Source of the DNA: JBKEAR01 sp047972425
GTDB taxonomy: Bacteria; Pseudomonadota; Alphaproteobacteria; JBKEAR01
DNA: 64,000 nucleotides
Reading direction: 5' to 3'
NCBI GenBank assembly: GCA_047972425.1
Contig: JBKEAR010000022.1
Location: 1 to 64,000, forward strand
This document shows, one piece after another, positions 18,877-28,797 of this stretch (position 1 is the first letter of the stretch; the number at the start of each line of letters is the position of its first letter). Below the pieces are notes generated by a model. It was not told the origin of the DNA and made no database searches. It worked only from the letters and a program-made list of their open reading frames with translations. The position numbers and the translations under genes were made by a program.

Positions 18877-21615
18877 TTGGCAAATAATAAAAAGAATTTC
18901 TCGGATAACGATTTTGATCCGTTTGAAGGTAATGAAGAAGAGGGTAATGGTAATGATTATGAAAATAGTTTTCATGTATATTCTGACGAACAAATACCAT
19001 TTGCTAAAGAATATTCGGATTACAATATGTCTTCTCCTGAATTAGAGGAAGATATACTTTTTATGAATCATCTATCAGATGATCCAGAAGAAACTATGGC
19101 AGAAGAAAAGGCTAAGCCTAAAAAAGAAAAAAAGCCAAAAACAAAATCAAAAATCAAAAAACATAATCCGTTTAGCGGGTTAATTTCGTGGATTTTAGAT
19201 AGTATATCATGGGTGGTTGGGGTTGCTCTTTTAAGTATTTTACTTTTATTAATTGCGGGTATGCCATTTTATCAAAAGGTAAAAACCGATGTATTATCCG
19301 AATATAATCCGGTAGAGACACTAAAGGGGCGGCATTATACAACAACATCAAAAATTTATGGTGATAATGGTGTATTATCTGAAATTGCCGAAGAAAATCG
19401 GTTTTATCTCCCTTTAAATAAAATTCCGATGCAAGTACAAAATGCATTTATTGCGACTGAAGACAGCCGATTTTATGACCATTTTGGTGCGGACCCTAAA
19501 GGGATTATTAAAGCCGTATTAGAAACCGTTGTTGATGGTGATGGCAGGGGAGCTTCGACAATAACACAGCAGATGGTGAAAAATGAAGTTTTAACGCCAA
19601 TTGATCCGCAAACAGGTCGAAAGTTAGAGGCCAAAACAACGATTGATAGAAAAATTAAAGAAATTGTGGCCGCAATCGAAGTCGAAAAATCTTTAACAAA
19701 ACAACAAATTTTAGAGCAATATCTCAATGGTATTCTATTGGGGCGTTTTCAAACCTATGGGGTTGCTACAGCGGCACAATATTACTTTAATAAAGAACTA
19801 CCCGATTTAACCCTTGCGCAATCCGCCTATTTAGCAGGAACACCCAAAGCGCCATCAAATTATGATATTTGGAGAAATCCGGAGCGGGGTGAAAGCCGTA
19901 AAAAAACAGTTATCAACCGCATGCTTGACGATGGATATATTACAAAAGAAGAGGCTGATGCCGCAAAAGAAGAGCCTTTAGTGCCACAGCGTGTTGCAAA
20001 GTCATCGAAGGTTCAATATGCAGGGTATTTTGCAGCGGCTGTTCGCCAAAATCTGTTGAATATATCTAAAAAACAAGGGTTTAATGAAGACGGATTGACT
20101 GTTTATACCACTATTAATTCCCAGCTTCAAGAATATGCTTATAATGCCCTAAGAAATGGTCTTGTTAATTATGATCGCCGCCGTGGATGGCGAGGTGCAG
20201 GCCGAAATATTCCTTTAATTGATGAAAATGGTCGCCAAATTAATTGGATTGAACAATTAGATAATACAAAACTTGTAGGAATTGGAGATTGGGAAAAAGC
20301 TATAGTCTTATCAATGGGCTCAAACCAAGCCACATTGGGCTTTGTCGATGGTTCCAACGGTGTTTTAGATGCCGAAGGAATAAAATGGACTGGTCAATCA
20401 TTATCGAAAGTTATTAAAGAAGGTGATATTGTTGCTGTAACGCTACTTGATCAAAATCGGTATGAGCTTCAGCAAATTCCGGCGGTATCTGGTGCTTTAG
20501 TTGCAATGGATCCAAATACAGGTAAAATATTAGCCCTACAAGGTGGTTTTGGTTACGATGCAAATGGCGGCGCTTATAATCGGGCAACTGATGCATGGCG
20601 GCAACCGGGGTCATCCTTTAAGCCTTATGTTTATTTGGCGGCGATGGAAAACGGATATACACCAGCAACTAATGTGGTGGATCAACCGATACGCTATGGC
20701 GATTGGGAGCCAAAGAACTATGGGGGTGATTTTAAAGGGCAAATGACTTTTAGAAGAGCATTATGTTTATCCAGAAATACACCAACAGTCCAAATAGGTG
20801 AGGCTGTAGGTATGCCCAAGGTTGCAGATACAGTAAAACGCTTAGGTGTTATTACCAACGAAAAAGAACTTACAGCAATATCACAACAGCTTTCGGCAAC
20901 ATTAGGTTCGCAAGAAGTTACACCTTTGCGCATGGCGATGGGATATTCGCAAATTGTCAATGGTGGCCGCAAAATAACCCCAGCTTTAATTGATCGTATT
21001 CAAGATTTATCGGGTAAAATTGTTTATCGCCATGATAGCCGAGAATGTGCAACATGTAATCAAACGGATTATGATGGTAGTGCCATGCCATATATTGCCG
21101 ATGAACGTGAGCAAGTGCTTGACCCTATTGCAGCATTTCAGGTAGCAACTATATTAAGATGCGTGGTTACAAATGGTACAGCAACTCGCGTTGGGCGAGA
21201 GCTTGATTTTCCGGTAGCAGGTAAAACGGGTACAACCAATGATGAAAAAGATGCATGGTTTGTCGGCTTTACCCCCGATTTAGTTGTTGCGGTTTATGTT
21301 GGTTTTGACCAACCAAGAAAATTAGGGCGTGGAATGACCGGTGGGCAATTAGCAGCACCGATATTTATTGATTTCATGCGTGAGGCTCTTAAAGGCCATG
21401 AAAAAACGCCATTCCGCGTTCCCGAAGGAGCAACAATGATGTATGTGAGTGATAGTGGTTGGCCAACTTATAGTCGCGAAGGGCATTTAACGGCATTTAA
21501 ACCGGGTACCGAACCTGTGAATGGCCCGCAGATGCTCAGCGGAGGCTCTGCTATGATTTATGATGATCCGTCATCAAATGGTGCTGTAACTCAGGCAACC
21601 GGTGGGTTGTGGTAA
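18877..21615 (+). CDS. mrcA: Bifunctional penicillin-binding protein 1a
   Basis: A 912-residue class A PBP that polymerises and cross-links peptidoglycan. An acidic cytoplasmic tail of about 90 residues and a membrane anchor (about 105-135) precede the GT51 transglycosylase (TEDSRFYDHFG, GASTITQQMVKNE) and an OB-like insert. The transpeptidase has S579-S-F-K582, SRN and KTGTTND motifs, all intact. Translation probably begins at TTG 18877, with AGGA nine bases upstream; no upstream ATG fits. rne-mrcA-prfB adjacency is typical for alphaproteobacteria, where an amidase gene often sits between rne and mrcA; it is absent here. Confidence 0.95.
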   Translation: MANNKKNFSDNDFDPFEGNEEEGNGNDYENSFHVYSDEQIPFAKEYSDYNMSSPELEEDILFMNHLSDDPEETMAEEKAKPKKEKKPKTKSKIKKHNPFSGLISWILDSISWVVGVALLSILLLLIAGMPFYQKVKTDVLSEYNPVETLKGRHYTTTSKIYGDNGVLSEIAEENRFYLPLNKIPMQVQNAFIATEDSRFYDHFGADPKGIIKAVLETVVDGDGRGASTITQQMVKNEVLTPIDPQTGRKLEAKTTIDRKIKEIVAAIEVEKSLTKQQILEQYLNGILLGRFQTYGVATAAQYYFNKELPDLTLAQSAYLAGTPKAPSNYDIWRNPERGESRKKTVINRMLDDGYITKEEADAAKEEPLVPQRVAKSSKVQYAGYFAAAVRQNLLNISKKQGFNEDGLTVYTTINSQLQEYAYNALRNGLVNYDRRRGWRGAGRNIPLIDENGRQINWIEQLDNTKLVGIGDWEKAIVLSMGSNQATLGFVDGSNGVLDAEGIKWTGQSLSKVIKEGDIVAVTLLDQNRYELQQIPAVSGALVAMDPNTGKILALQGGFGYDANGGAYNRATDAWRQPGSSFKPYVYLAAMENGYTPATNVVDQPIRYGDWEPKNYGGDFKGQMTFRRALCLSRNTPTVQIGEAVGMPKVADTVKRLGVITNEKELTAISQQLSATLGSQEVTPLRMAMGYSQIVNGGRKITPALIDRIQDLSGKIVYRHDSRECATCNQTDYDGSAMPYIADEREQVLDPIAAFQVATILRCVVTNGTATRVGRELDFPVAGKTGTTNDEKDAWFVGFTPDLVVAVYVGFDQPRKLGRGMTGGQLAAPIFIDFMREALKGHEKTPFRVPEGATMMYVSDSGWPTYSREGHLTAFKPGTEPVNGPQMLSGGSAMIYDDPSSNGAVTQATGGLW

Positions 21616-21632
21616 AAGGATAATATATAAAC

Positions 21633-22737
21633 ATGCGTGCAGAATTTGTTAATATAAGCGAAGATATCAAGCGATCAACTGAATTGCTAAGGGGGGCGCT
21701 TTGACTATGACCAAGCTGTTTTGCGCCTAGATGAACTGAATAGTTTAATTGAAGACCCCGATTTTTGGAATGACGCAGCAAAAGCTAAAGATATCATGCA
21801 AGAGCGTAATCGGTTGGAATCTGGGATTCAGGCAGTTAATGAGCTTGAGCAAGGATTAAAAGATAATATAGAGCTTATTGAGCTTGGTGAGTTAGAAGGC
21901 GATGAGGAAATTATTTCTGAAGCCGGAGAAGCCTTAGAAAAATTAAAAGAAGTAGCTGATTTGGCAGAGTTTAATGCATTACTTTCGGGTGAGGCTGATC
22001 ATTCTAATAGTTTTTTAGAGATACATTCTGGTGCGGGCGGAACAGAAGCCCAAGATTGGGTTGCGATGGTTTTGCGTATGTATATTCGTTTTGCGGAGCG
22101 CCATGGATATAATGTTGCTGTAATGGAAGAAAGTAGCGGCGATGAAGCTGGGTTAAAATCAGCAACAATTAAAGTTTCTGGCGAAAATGCTTATGGTTGG
22201 TTAAAGACCGAAAGCGGTGTGCATCGTTTAGTGCGTATTTCTCCGTTCGATTCAAATGCAAGGCGACATACGAGCTTTTGCTCTGTTGGTGTGTATCCGG
22301 AAATTGATGATAATATTGAAGTGGATATTAAAGAAGAAGATGTGCGTGTGGATACGTATCGGGCATCAGGTGCGGGTGGACAGCATGTGAATAAAACGGA
22401 ATCAGCCGTTCGGTTAACCCATGCACCAACAGGCATTGTGGTTCAGTGCCAAAATGATCGTTCGCAACATAAAAACCGTGCGGCCGCATGGAGTATGTTG
22501 CGGGCACGCTTATATGAGTTAGAGTTACAAAAAAGAGAAGAAGCTGCAGCTGAGGAACATGCCCAAAAAACCGATATCGGTTGGGGGCATCAAATTCGCT
22601 CTTATGTGTTACATCCTTACCAAATGGTGAAAGATTTACGTACAAACATCGAAACTTCTGATACGGGGGGGGTTTTAGACGGTAAATTAGATGCTTTTAT
22701 TCAAGGGGCTTTGGCGCAAAAAGTTTATAAAACTTAA
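21633..22737 (+). CDS. prfB: Peptide chain release factor 2, with programmed +1 frameshift
   Basis: Encoded as 21633-21701 joined to 21703-22737, giving 367 residues, close to the 365 of E. coli RF2. The first 23 codons end at CTT followed by in-frame TGA (21702-21704); skipping T21702 continues as CTT GAC and reads the rest of the protein. RF2 recognises UGA and UAA, so this stop makes synthesis self-regulating. The stop-codon recognition tripeptide SPF (RISPFDSN) and the catalytic GGQ (GAGGQHVNK) are present. It follows mrcA by 17 bases. Confidence 0.97.
21690..21705 (+). promoter_or_regulatory. RF2 programmed frameshift site
   Basis: The site reads AGGGGGGCGCTTTGAC. The internal Shine-Dalgarno-like purine run lies just upstream of the slippery CTT and the UGA stop with C after it, matching the classic prfB recoding signal in spacing and bases. 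Confidence 0.95.
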
Positions 22738-22760
22738 AGCGCCGTAACCTTAATAAAAAG

Positions 22761-23912
22761 TTATTCTGGTAAAGCTTTCAGATAAATCTCTTTAGCCATT
22801 TTTGCATCAATTTTCTGATCTTCACCGATATTATATGGGTGCTGTAAACGTAAATTGGCAACCAATTCATCAATTTGATCTTCGGTAACATAATCGGGTA
22901 AACGGATAGGCGAACCTAAGGCCATGAAAAAGGCCTCGATTTGTTGAACAACATCTTCCCCCTTGATTTTTCCACTCATGCCCAAAACCTCTTTTGTATA
23001 GGTTTTTAGTTTTGCTTCTTTAATATTCATGCGCACACGGAAAAGGGCAGGCATAATCATCGATAAACTAGCCCCATGGTCTATTCCATATTTGGCGGTT
23101 AATTCATGGCCAAGCATGTGGGTAGCCCAATCTTCATCTACCCCTAAACCCAATTGTTGGTTTAAAGCTAATGTCGCGGTATACATTATCTGAGAGCGCA
23201 GATTATAATCCGTTGGGTTCGATACCAATAATAATCCGCATTCATGGAGTGTTTTTAATAAGGCCTCGGCCATATGGTCCTGAATAGGTGTGTCTTTTCG
23301 CACAACCATATATTGCTCCATAATGTGAACATAAGCATCAACAATTCCGTTTATTGTTTGTTTTAATGGGAGAGAATATGTTGTTTCGGGATCTAAAATA
23401 GCAAAATCAGGCCGAACAGCATCATTGTGAAAAGGTGTCTTTTTACCAAATTCTCTACGGGAGATAACTGCCGATGGATTAGACTCTGAGCCAGTAGCTG
23501 GTAATGTTAATATGGTTGATAATGGTATAGCCTTTGTGATGTTAGAGCCAAAAGCTTCCATAATTTCCCATGGTTCACCTTCAAAAACCGCTGCTGCTGC
23601 AATAAATTTTGTTCCATCAAGTACCGAACCACCGCCAACTGCTAATAAGTAATCGATATTTTCATCCTTAACTATTTTTACGGCTTTCATTAAGGTTTCA
23701 TATTCTGGGTTGGGCTCTATGCCGCCAAATTCAGTAAAATCATGATTTTTTAAAGCCGATTTCACTTGATCCATCACACCATTTTTAAAAATACTACCAC
23801 CGCCATAAGTAATGAGTATTTTTTTATTTTTTGGTATTAAATTAGCAATTCGCGCAATTGTACCTTTACCAAATACAAGACGGGTTGGGTTATAATATTC
23901 AAAATTATACAT
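22761..23912 (-). CDS. yqhD: Iron-containing alcohol dehydrogenase, YqhD-like
   Basis: A 383-residue type III alcohol dehydrogenase. The nucleotide-binding GGGSVLDGTK segment (about 95-104), the catalytic metal ligands in DAYVHIMEQ and in GHELTAKYGIDHG, and the length all match YqhD/BDH enzymes that reduce aldehydes with NADPH. The best-studied relatives detoxify short aldehydes such as methylglyoxal or lipid-peroxidation products. The gene converges on prfB with only 23 bases between and has a GGAGG-type ribosome site. No regulator is adjacent. Confidence 0.9.
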   Translation of the reverse strand: MYNFEYYNPTRLVFGKGTIARIANLIPKNKKILITYGGGSIFKNGVMDQVKSALKNHDFTEFGGIEPNPEYETLMKAVKIVKDENIDYLLAVGGGSVLDGTKFIAAAAVFEGEPWEIMEAFGSNITKAIPLSTILTLPATGSESNPSAVISRREFGKKTPFHNDAVRPDFAILDPETTYSLPLKQTINGIVDAYVHIMEQYMVVRKDTPIQDHMAEALLKTLHECGLLLVSNPTDYNLRSQIMYTATLALNQQLGLGVDEDWATHMLGHELTAKYGIDHGASLSMIMPALFRVRMNIKEAKLKTYTKEVLGMSGKIKGEDVVQQIEAFFMALGSPIRLPDYVTEDQIDELVANLRLQHPYNIGEDQKIDAKMAKEIYLKALPE

Positions 23913-24023
23913 TCTTCTCCTCCTTTCAAAAAAACTTATATCTCCAATATAGTCTTAGATAATCGACTTGTGAAGTCTATTAAAAATGTTTATATTATCC
24001 ACAGATAATATAAGGATTACTTC

Positions 24024-25400
24024 ATGTTTGCTCAATATATTGAAAATGAAAAAAAAAGTATTTTAGAACGTTTATTTGAATGTTTGCGGATAGCAAGTAT
24101 TTCGGCAGATTCACAATATAGAGATACATGTCTCAAACAAGCAAATTGGCTTATAGAGCTTTTTGAGCGTTGGGGATATCAGGCTGAGCTGTGGCAAGCG
24201 GATGTAGCCGATGGTTTACCGACCGTGTTTGCGCAAAATGAGCAAATAGATGGTCGCCCAACGATATTATTTTATGGCCACTACGATGTGCAACCTGTTG
24301 ACCCGATTACATTATGGGATAGCGATCCGTTTGAGCCGATTATTAAAGATAATTATATCTTTGCCCGCGGTGCTAATGATGATAAAGGGCAGCTATTTAC
24401 ATTTTTAGAAGCATTACATGCTTTTGATATTGTCGGAAATTCCCTTAATCTTAATATTAAAATTTTCTTAGAGGGAGAGGAGGAATCCGGTAGCCCGTCG
24501 TTAAAAGGGATACTAGATAGCCATAAAAATCAGCTTGCCTGCGATGTTGTTTTAGTGAGTGATGTTGATATGTGGTCGCCAACCCAGCCGGCATTTACCA
24601 CAATGCTTAAAGGTAAAGCGGCTTTTGAAGTTACGTTAACAGGTCCTATACGCGATTTACATTCAGGTTTATACGGCGGCCCGGTCTCCAACCCAGCAGT
24701 AATTTTATCACGAATAATTGGTAAAATGTTCGATGATAATAATCATGTATTAATTCCCGGATTTTATGATGATATTAAGGAAATAGATGCAAATATTAAA
24801 CAAAATTGGGCACCGTTAAATGAACATCTCTTAAAAAACATGGCCGATGTCGGTATGACTGTTCCTGGAGGTGAGAAAGGTTATACAGCATTAGAGCAAA
24901 ATTGGTGTCGCCCAACATTAGAGATTAACGGCTTAACATCGGGCTATCAAGGAGAGGGTGGTAAAACCATTATTCCTTCTAAAGCCAGTGCAAAAATTAG
25001 TTGTCGGTTGGTTGAGGGGCAGGATCCTAATAAAATATTGAAATCATTTCATGAGTTTTTCCATAAACATTGCCCTACAGATATTAAAGTTAATTTTGAA
25101 GGTGAAGCTGGTGCAAGAGCTTTTGTTGTGGATCATAATGATCCGTTTGTCCAAAAGGCAAAGAATGCTTTGGATGATATATTTAAAGATGAATGTTTGC
25201 TTATTGGTTGTGGGGCATCTATACCGGCTGCAATAGATTTAAAAGAAATAACCAATGCACCGATTATTTTGGGTGGTTGGGGGCAGCCATCGGATGCGAT
25301 ACATGCACCCAATGAAAATTATAGCTTAGGTCGATTTTTTAAAGGAATTGAGGGCTGGGGAGCCATTTTACAAGCTTTTGAGAAGAAGGAAATTTTATAA
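24024..25400 (+). CDS. M20-family metallopeptidase (dipeptidase)
   Basis: A 458-residue di-zinc peptidase. The ligands are visible as H86-x-D88 (GHYDVQP), D119 (GANDDKGQ), the catalytic E153 and the metal ligand E154 (LEGEEESGS), plus a later Asp and His. An insertion domain for dimerisation covers roughly 185-330. This is the carnosinase/Xaa-dipeptidase-like branch, with broad dipeptide specificity; the true substrate is unknown. No signal peptide is seen, so it should be cytoplasmic. Its stop codon directly abuts the next gene's ATG, implying coupling to the AGE epimerase. Confidence 0.9.
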   Translation: MFAQYIENEKKSILERLFECLRIASISADSQYRDTCLKQANWLIELFERWGYQAELWQADVADGLPTVFAQNEQIDGRPTILFYGHYDVQPVDPITLWDSDPFEPIIKDNYIFARGANDDKGQLFTFLEALHAFDIVGNSLNLNIKIFLEGEEESGSPSLKGILDSHKNQLACDVVLVSDVDMWSPTQPAFTTMLKGKAAFEVTLTGPIRDLHSGLYGGPVSNPAVILSRIIGKMFDDNNHVLIPGFYDDIKEIDANIKQNWAPLNEHLLKNMADVGMTVPGGEKGYTALEQNWCRPTLEINGLTSGYQGEGGKTIIPSKASAKISCRLVEGQDPNKILKSFHEFFHKHCPTDIKVNFEGEAGARAFVVDHNDPFVQKAKNALDDIFKDECLLIGCGASIPAAIDLKEITNAPIILGGWGQPSDAIHAPNENYSLGRFFKGIEGWGAILQAFEKKEIL

Positions 25401-26543
25401 ATGACACCACAAATTAAACTTCAGAAAATGGCAGAATGTGCAGATAATTTTTTAAAAAATGATGTTTTCCCTAAATGGATTAATGAAGGTGTGTTTACCG
25501 ATAATAGAGGCTTTGTAGAAGAGTTTGATTTAAAAACAGGAAAGCCAGCTTTACAATCTTTTCGGCGGTTACGGGTACAAGGTCGGCAAACATGGGCTTT
25601 TGCGACTGCAGCAACAGCCGGATATGACCCAGAGAAAAATTTACAAGCAGCCAAATATGGTTGGCAAGCGATTACAACACAATTTGCCCTTTCGGGTGGT
25701 GGTTTTATGCATTCGGTTGATGTAAACGGGCAGCCCCTTAATGAAGAATGTTTTTTATATGAGCAAGCCTTTGTTCTATTAGGTGCGGCAGGTCTATATG
25801 GAGCCACAAAAGATGAGCAATATTTAACCGAAGCTAAAAATTTATATAGCTGGATTAATGGAAATATGAAAGCTGAAGAAGGGTTTTATACAAGTTATGG
25901 CAACCCAACCGAACCACGCCAACAAAATCCGCATATGCATTTATTTGAAGCTTTAATGGAGCTTTATACCGTAAGTGATAATAAATATTGGTTAGATGAG
26001 GCTTCTAAAATTTACACTCTTTATCAAAAATATTTTTATGATTCCAAATATAAGCTATTGCGCGAATTTTTTAAAGCTGATTGGAAAGCTTACTACCCCA
26101 TAAAAGGGGATAGTATTGAGCCCGGCCATAATTTTGAGTGGGTATGGTTACTCAACCATTACAGAAAATTAGCGCAAATAGATGATAAAACCAAAAATGA
26201 TTTATATGCATTTGCCCTAAAAACAACCAATGATAATAGCTTTGGTTATGATGAATGTGACCCCAAAGGTAAAATTATTCGTAAAACATCGCGTTTATGG
26301 GTTCAGACCGAGGAACTTAAAGCCAATTTAGCTCAATATGAGGTTACTTCTGAAGATGTTTTTATTGAGCGTGCCGAACAATGCTTAGATAATATATTCA
26401 CCTATTATTTAAGAGATAACGGATTATGGGGGGATCAGCTAGATGATAAGCTAAATGAGCTATCGGCTATTACACCGGCGAGTACTTTTTATCATATCTA
26501 TTTAGCTTTTGCCGAGGTTATGCGTGTAGCTAAGCTCAATTAA
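25401..26543 (+). CDS. AGE-family epimerase/isomerase
   Basis: A 380-residue (alpha/alpha)6-barrel enzyme of the N-acylglucosamine 2-epimerase superfamily. Conserved pieces include RVQGRQTWAFATAA, NPHMHLFEALMELY, GHNFEWVWLL and SRLWVQTE, which carry the active-site Arg and His residues. Members epimerise N-acetylglucosamine to N-acetylmannosamine or isomerise mannose, fructose and glucose; I cannot tell which from sequence. It begins at the base after the M20 peptidase stop, and its 3' end overlaps convergent ispDF by four bases. Confidence 0.88.
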   Translation: MTPQIKLQKMAECADNFLKNDVFPKWINEGVFTDNRGFVEEFDLKTGKPALQSFRRLRVQGRQTWAFATAATAGYDPEKNLQAAKYGWQAITTQFALSGGGFMHSVDVNGQPLNEECFLYEQAFVLLGAAGLYGATKDEQYLTEAKNLYSWINGNMKAEEGFYTSYGNPTEPRQQNPHMHLFEALMELYTVSDNKYWLDEASKIYTLYQKYFYDSKYKLLREFFKADWKAYYPIKGDSIEPGHNFEWVWLLNHYRKLAQIDDKTKNDLYAFALKTTNDNSFGYDECDPKGKIIRKTSRLWVQTEELKANLAQYEVTSEDVFIERAEQCLDNIFTYYLRDNGLWGDQLDDKLNELSAITPASTFYHIYLAFAEVMRVAKLN

Positions 26544-27724
26544 TCATTAACTATTGGTAATTGTATACTCACAGCAGCCTGAGCGGCTAGCCCCTCAGAA
26601 CGGCCAGTAAACCCAAGTTTTTCGGTTGTTGTGGCTTTTACGCTAACCCTTGATACAGAAATATTCATAATTTCGGCAATCTTTTTACGCATTTCATCGC
26701 GAATAGGGGTGATTTTGGGGCGTTCACCTATGATGGTTAAATCTACATTAATAATTTTTCCACCTAATTTATTTAATCTTTCGCAGGCATAAATTAAAAA
26801 TTGGTCAGAGGCTGCACCTTTCCATTGGTTATCAGAAGGTGGAAAATGAGAACCTATATCGCCATCGGCCATTGCTCCAAATAGGGCATCGGTAATGGCA
26901 TGGAGTGCCACATCGGCATCAGAATGGCCTTTGAGTGTTTTTTCAAATGCTAACTTTATACCTCCAAGCCATAAATGATCACCTGTAGCAAAAGCATGAA
27001 CGTCAAAACCTGTCCCTATACGTGTTTCATAAATCATCTCATATTCTCTTTCGTCTTTAGGTATATCATCGATATAAGTTATTTTTTTATTATCTTTGCT
27101 ACCCATAATTGTCGCAATATCATAACCTTCGGCTTCAAAAATAGCGGCATCATCGGTGAATTGTTTACCTTTTTGGTTTTTATGTGCCGTATAAATTTCG
27201 GGCCAATGAAAGGCCTGTGGTGTTTGTGCACGCTTATAAAACTCACGCGGTATTGTACTTACAATGATACCATCCTTTGTAACTTCCTTAATCGTATCGG
27301 TAATATCAAGGGTAGGGATAACGCCTAAGCAGTCCTTTAAGCGGTCTTGTAGGCGGTATAAAATATCATCACTTATCCAAATACGAGCAGCATCGTGAAT
27401 GTAAATATAATCAGGGTTGATATCTAAGTTTTTGATGGATTCTAAAGCACAATAAACAGAATCTTGGCGTTCCTTACCACCAAAAACAGGCGGTAATAAA
27501 TTAGGTGCATCTTTTATTGCTTCATTATAATATTTTTGATGATCAGGATGAATAGCCACCAGAATCGCATCAAAAAGACCGCTATCGTTTAGGCGATCAA
27601 TCACATGGCGTAATATTACCTTGTTTTTATACATATAATATTGCTTGGGTAAACTATCACCAAAACGGCTTCCACTACCAGCAGCAACAAGGATTGCTAT
27701 ATTTTTATACAATTTTTTTTGCAT
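26540..27724 (-). CDS. ispDF: Bifunctional IspD/IspF, MEP isoprenoid pathway
   Basis: A 394-residue fusion of two non-consecutive enzymes of isoprenoid synthesis. The N-terminal half (about 1-230) is 2-C-methyl-D-erythritol 4-phosphate cytidylyltransferase, with VAAGSGSRFG and the PKQY lysine. The C-terminal half (about 235-394) is 2-C-methyl-D-erythritol 2,4-cyclodiphosphate synthase, with GFDVHAF and LKGHSDADV metal ligands and DIGSHFPPSD. This fusion is typical of alphaproteobacteria. It is divergent from dusB. Confidence 0.96.
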   Translation of the reverse strand: MQKKLYKNIAILVAAGSGSRFGDSLPKQYYMYKNKVILRHVIDRLNDSGLFDAILVAIHPDHQKYYNEAIKDAPNLLPPVFGGKERQDSVYCALESIKNLDINPDYIYIHDAARIWISDDILYRLQDRLKDCLGVIPTLDITDTIKEVTKDGIIVSTIPREFYKRAQTPQAFHWPEIYTAHKNQKGKQFTDDAAIFEAEGYDIATIMGSKDNKKITYIDDIPKDEREYEMIYETRIGTGFDVHAFATGDHLWLGGIKLAFEKTLKGHSDADVALHAITDALFGAMADGDIGSHFPPSDNQWKGAASDQFLIYACERLNKLGGKIINVDLTIIGERPKITPIRDEMRKKIAEIMNISVSRVSVKATTTEKLGFTGRSEGLAAQAAVSIQLPIVND

Positions 27725-27786
27725 TTACTGCCTATTTTCCAATCAAATGCTTGCCTTTTTTTGTGTTTTGCACGATATTTAATCAC

Positions 27787-28797
27787 ATGACAAAAAAAAT
27801 GCAACTTAACAAAATAGAATTTGGTTCGGTTATCATCGAAAAACCCATATTACTTGCCCCTATGGCAGGTGTAACGGATAGACCGATGCGTAAAATCGTA
27901 AGAGATTACGGTGTTGGTCTATGTTATTCGGAAATGATTGCAAGTCAAGCAATGGTTCGTGCCAATGATAAAACATTAAAAATGTCGGAAGCAGCTGACG
28001 ATGATGGACCACTGGCTATTCAGTTGGCAGGGAGTGACCCCAAAATTATGGCCGAGGCCGCAAAAATGAATGCGGATCGGGGGGCGTGCCTAATTGATAT
28101 GAATTGTGGGTGCCCTGTTAAAAAAATTGTTAAAGGCATTGCAGGCTCGGCATTATTACAGGATATCGATTTGGCGGCACGTAATATAGAGGCTATGGTC
28201 AAGGCTGTGGATATTCCTGTAACAATAAAAATGCGTTTAGGCTGGGATTACGAAAATATTAATGCGGATAAATTAGCCTATTTAGCCCAAGAGGCTGGGG
28301 CATCGATGGTTACAGTACATGGTCGAACACGCCAACAATTTTATAATGGTACAGCAAATTGGCAAATGATTAAAAAAGTTGTTGATGCAGTAAAAATTCC
28401 GGTTGTTGCTAATGGTGATATATTCACGCCACAAGATGCTAAAAAAGCTTTAGAAGATTCAGGAGCTGCCGGGGTAATGGTGGCCAGAGGCATATATGGT
28501 AAGCCATGGTTACCGGCTTATATCATCCATTATTTGGAGCGTGGTGAGATTTTAGAAGAGCCAGATTTAGCCCATAAATACAAATTGATACTCGCACATT
28601 TTGAAGCAATGGTTACACATTATGGTGATGTTGCTGGTGTACGGATGTCGCGAAAACATATGGGCTGGTATTCAAAAGGATTACGGGAATCAGCCGATTT
28701 TCGCCGGCGCATCAATAAGTTAAAAGATGCAAATGAAGTGAGAGATGAGCTTCATCGGTATTTTGAGGAACAATTAAACATGCAGGCAACCCTATGA
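27787..28797 (+). CDS. dusB: tRNA-dihydrouridine synthase B
   Basis: A 336-residue flavin-dependent tRNA-modifying enzyme. The FMN-barrel signature LLAPMAGVTDRPMR lies near the start, the catalytic cysteine is in MDMNCGCPVKK, and VANGDIF with ARGIYGKPW complete the phosphate-binding side. I chose ATG 27787 because the preceding open sequence (back to 27694) encodes only a hydrophobic stretch antisense to ispDF; ATG 27799 is an alternative. The gene is first in the ntr operon and overlaps ntrB by four bases, the standard alphaproteobacterial order. Confidence 0.95.
   Translation: MTKKMQLNKIEFGSVIIEKPILLAPMAGVTDRPMRKIVRDYGVGLCYSEMIASQAMVRANDKTLKMSEAADDDGPLAIQLAGSDPKIMAEAAKMNADRGACLIDMNCGCPVKKIVKGIAGSALLQDIDLAARNIEAMVKAVDIPVTIKMRLGWDYENINADKLAYLAQEAGASMVTVHGRTRQQFYNGTANWQMIKKVVDAVKIPVVANGDIFTPQDAKKALEDSGAAGVMVARGIYGKPWLPAYIIHYLERGEILEEPDLAHKYKLILAHFEAMVTHYGDVAGVRMSRKHMGWYSKGLRESADFRRRINKLKDANEVRDELHRYFEEQLNMQATL

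Noticed and set aside
21721..22737. prfB as a 5'-truncated pseudogene
   Set aside because: The missing start is supplied by the upstream frame ending in the programmed frameshift; the product has normal length.
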